Assembly: GCA_018222835.1 (NCBI GenBank)
Contig: JAAEZN010000006.1
Location: forward strand, 1-64,000
Direction: 5' to 3'
Length of the DNA stretch: 64,000 bases
Source: Algicola sp.
GTDB lineage: Bacteria > Bacteroidota > Bacteroidia > Flavobacteriales > Flavobacteriaceae
In this document: positions 62,379 through 64,000 of the stretch, in pieces
How positions within the stretch are numbered: position 1 is the first letter of the stretch
Layout of the letters: each line of letters starts with the position of its first letter
Made by a program: the position numbers and the translations under genes
The notes under the pieces: model-generated
What the model saw: only the letters and a program-made list of their open reading frames with translations
What the model was told of the DNA's origin: nothing
The model's database searches: none

Positions 62379-63140
62379 TTAACGAATTTGCTTTACAAAG
62401 TCACCAATCTTATCTACTCCATTTTTTGTTAAGTGTTTTATGAAGGCCGATCCTATAATTGCACCCTTAGTGTTTTGGGTAGCTTGCTCAAATGTCTCTG
62501 AGTTGCTGATACCAAAACCAACTATTTGCGGATTGTTCAAATTCATTTGGGCAATGCGATCAAAATAATTGGTTTGTTCGGCGCCAAAACCTTGCTTTGC
62601 TCCAGTGGTACTTGCCGAACTTACCATATAGATGAATCCTTCTGAAGCATTATCAATCGCTTTGATGCGCTCGTCGCTGGTCTGCGGTGTAATCAGAAAA
62701 ACATTGATCAACCCATGTTTTTTAAAGATGGCCTCATATTCTTCTTTGTACACATTCAACGGTAAATCGGGAAGAATAAGTCCATCAATGCCGATTTCCT
62801 CACATTTCGCACAAAACTCTTCCACGCCATATTGAAGCACGGGATTAAAATAGCCCATTAAAATTAAAGGAATGGAGACCGATTTGCGGATGTCCTTCAA
62901 TTGCTCAAAAAGTAGAACCGTATTCATGCCATTTTTTAGCGCGGTCGTGGAACTTTCCTGAATCGTAGGGCCATCGGCCAATGGGTCGCTAAAAGGCAGT
63001 CCGATCTCAATAAGATCTACTCCGTTCTTTTCCAAATCTTGGATAATCTTTACGGTATCGTTCAAATTGGGGTAACCAGCTGAAAAATATATGGAAAGGA
63101 TTTTTTTATCCTCTTGTAGTTTTTGTTTGATTCTGTTCAT
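62379..63140 (-). CDS. trpA: Tryptophan synthase alpha subunit
   Basis: This 253-residue TIM-barrel protein has the catalytic residues Glu45 (LIEIGLPFSDP) and Asp56 (LADGP), which sit 11 apart as in the Salmonella enzyme. Later come GLILPDLP and the phosphate-binding GFGISNSE. It splits indole-3-glycerol phosphate to indole, passed through a tunnel to TrpB. It lies downstream of trpB on the same strand with a 66-base gap that carries a short repeat. This is the last step of tryptophan synthesis, whereas KMO and kynureninase in this window belong to its breakdown. Confidence 0.96.
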   Translation of the reverse strand: MNRIKQKLQEDKKILSIYFSAGYPNLNDTVKIIQDLEKNGVDLIEIGLPFSDPLADGPTIQESSTTALKNGMNTVLLFEQLKDIRKSVSIPLILMGYFNPVLQYGVEEFCAKCEEIGIDGLILPDLPLNVYKEEYEAIFKKHGLINVFLITPQTSDERIKAIDNASEGFIYMVSSASTTGAKQGFGAEQTNYFDRIAQMNLNNPQIVGFGISNSETFEQATQNTKGAIIGSAFIKHLTKNGVDKIGDFVKQIR

Positions 63141-63146
63141 AGTATT

Positions 63147-63178
63147 AAGATGTTAGATGTCAGACATAAGATGCAAGA
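63147..63178. repeat. Short degenerate repeat between trpB and trpA
   Basis: On the minus strand the units TCTTGCATCT, TATGTCTGACATCT and AACATCT vary around a TNNCATCT/TGTCTGA theme. Similar short variable repeats are found between genes in other Bacteroidota. No hairpin is strong. Confidence 0.4.
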
Positions 63179-63206
63179 AATATTTCTGCTGTCTTAATTC
63201 TGATCT

Positions 63207-64000
63207 CTAGAGTCTGAAATAATCAATATAGTTCTGTAAGTCTTTATCCCCGCGACCGGAAAGGTTTACCACGACCACATCATTTTTCTTAAACTTTCTT
63301 TCCTCGAAAATAGCCAGTGCATGAGAAGATTCAATTGCGGGGATTATACCTTCCAGTTTACAAAGTTCCAATCCGGCTTTCATGGCATCATCATCCGTTA
63401 TCGAAATAAATTCCCCACGACCTGAAGCGTACAAATGGGCATGCATGGGTCCCACGCCTGGATAATCCAATCCTGCGGAAATGGAGTAAGGCTCGGTAAT
63501 TTGGCCGTCCTGGGTTTGCATCAACAAGGTTTTGCTGCCATGGATAATGCCCACTTTTCCTAAAGCGGAGGTAGCGGCACTTTCACCGGAATGTATTCCC
63601 TTCCCAGCGGCCTCTACAGCAATAATGCCTACTTCTGGAGTGTCCAAATAATGATAAAAAGCACCTGCCGCATTACTTCCGCCACCAACGCAGGCCACAA
63701 CATAATCAGGATTTTTTCGACCCTCTTTTTCTTGGAGCTGTTTTTTGATTTCTTCCGAGATTACAGATTGAAAACGTGCTACCATATCGGGGTAAGGATG
63801 GGGGCCTACCACTGATCCGATGATATAATGTGTGTCCACGGGATTATTGATCCAGTCACGAATAGCTTCGTTGGTGGCGTCCTTCAATGTTTTGCTGCCG
63901 GATGTTGCAGGTCTTACCTCGGCTCCCAACATTTTCATTCGGGCAACATTTGGTGCTTGGCGGGCAATATCGATTTCACCCATATACACCACACATTGAA
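63207..64000 (-). CDS. trpB: Tryptophan synthase beta subunit, N-terminus cut by the window edge
   Basis: The frame is open through the window edge and continues upstream of 64000 ([14 protein letters not shown] at the edge is the interior of the protein). About 264 residues of about 390 are seen. Motifs: [42 protein letters not shown] (the PLP phosphate loop GGGSNAAG), and [16 protein letters not shown] with the end [13 protein letters not shown]. The lysine that binds PLP lies outside. TrpB uses indole and serine to make tryptophan. It is co-transcribed with trpA. Confidence 0.95.
   Translation of the reverse strand, partial: QCVVYMGEIDIARQAPNVARMKMLGAEVRPATSGSKTLKDATNEAIRDWINNPVDTHYIIGSVVGPHPYPDMVARFQSVISEEIKKQLQEKEGRKNPDYVVACVGGGSNAAGAFYHYLDTPEVGIIAVEAAGKGIHSGESAATSALGKVGIIHGSKTLLMQTQDGQITEPYSISAGLDYPGVGPMHAHLYASGRGEFISITDDDAMKAGLELCKLEGIIPAIESSHALAIFEERKFKKNDVVVVNLSGRGDKDLQNYIDYFRL

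Noticed and set aside
1-64000. CRISPR arrays, tRNA, rRNA, IS elements, integrases, restriction or toxin genes
   Set aside because: None was seen by eye; no spaced repeats, no transposase motifs and no cloverleaf with CCA-type ends.

Overview
The window is a stretch of Flavobacteriia (Bacteroidota) chromosome, probably from a marine Flavobacteriaceae. Evidence for this: a type IX secretion (T9SS type B) C-terminal domain, secreted CarboxypepD_reg-like proteins, DUF1573 and DUF6702-type proteins, AT-rich intergenic DNA, promoters of the Bacteroidota form TTTG-N18..20-TAnnTTTG, and the grouping rsfS-ftsH-LUD-cdsA-psd. The genus cannot be fixed from the sequence. I see no rRNA, tRNA, CRISPR array, prophage, transposase or plasmid function. 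Nearly all of the window is core genome, with small accessory and decaying parts.

Layout. 1-3815 (minus): secreted tail-fibre-like protein with an exact internal 179-bp repeat, a T9SS-B protein, and a cut-off Tat-exported D-Ala-D-Ala carboxypeptidase. 4002-8569 (plus): two overlapping secreted CarboxypepD_reg proteins, a DUF6702 protein and an M1 aminopeptidase. 8649-13150: TatA, PAP2 phosphatase, O-methyltransferase, GNAT acetyltransferase, kynureninase and an MFS transporter. 13200-15430: PAS histidine kinase plus receiver protein. 15657-18739: DUF6503 lipoprotein, ECF sigma factor, small helical protein, MscS channel and ClpP. 18915-19165: eroded remnant of a DUF2256 gene and an iron-sulfur photolyase gene. 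19302-23701: kynurenine 3-monooxygenase, coiled-coil protein with a cysteine-less ribbon, Nif3 and LpxK. 23698-32491 (minus): hybrid kinase, GAPDH, LipA, sigma factor, Cys-rich small protein, sigma/anti-sigma pair, MurB and aminotransferase. 32639-37251: PDZ aspartyl protease, DUF1573 protein and ValS. 37350-41962: GH109 glycosidase, GHMP kinase, nucleotidyltransferase and membrane fatty-acid hydroxylase. 41959-46685 (minus): ACBP, PSD, CdsA, LUD protein, FtsH and RsfS. 46768-50923: BirA, SRPBCC protein, PyrE, NUDIX protein and M14 peptidase. 50991-53217: a second, paralogous kinase/receiver pair. 53411-57428: CoaD, Ddl, PASTA protein, pseudouridine synthase and YaaA. 57598-64000: PEP carboxylase, UDG-like protein carrying an inserted palindromic repeat, M20 peptidase, TrpA and partial TrpB.

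How it fits together. Envelope functions dominate: peptidoglycan precursors (MurB, Ddl), lipid A (LpxK), phospholipid head groups (CdsA, PSD), Tat and T9SS export, and surface proteolysis. Tryptophan metabolism appears twice, as synthesis (TrpA, TrpB) and as kynurenine-pathway breakdown (kynureninase, kynurenine monooxygenase). Regulation relies on ECF sigma factors and PAS-rich histidine kinases with stand-alone receivers.

I did not find a convincing wholly new system. The best leads are the photolyase/DUF2256 remnant, the repeat that has become coding sequence in the UDG-like gene, the GH109-kinase-nucleotidyltransferase operon, and the sigma-MscS-ClpP cluster.
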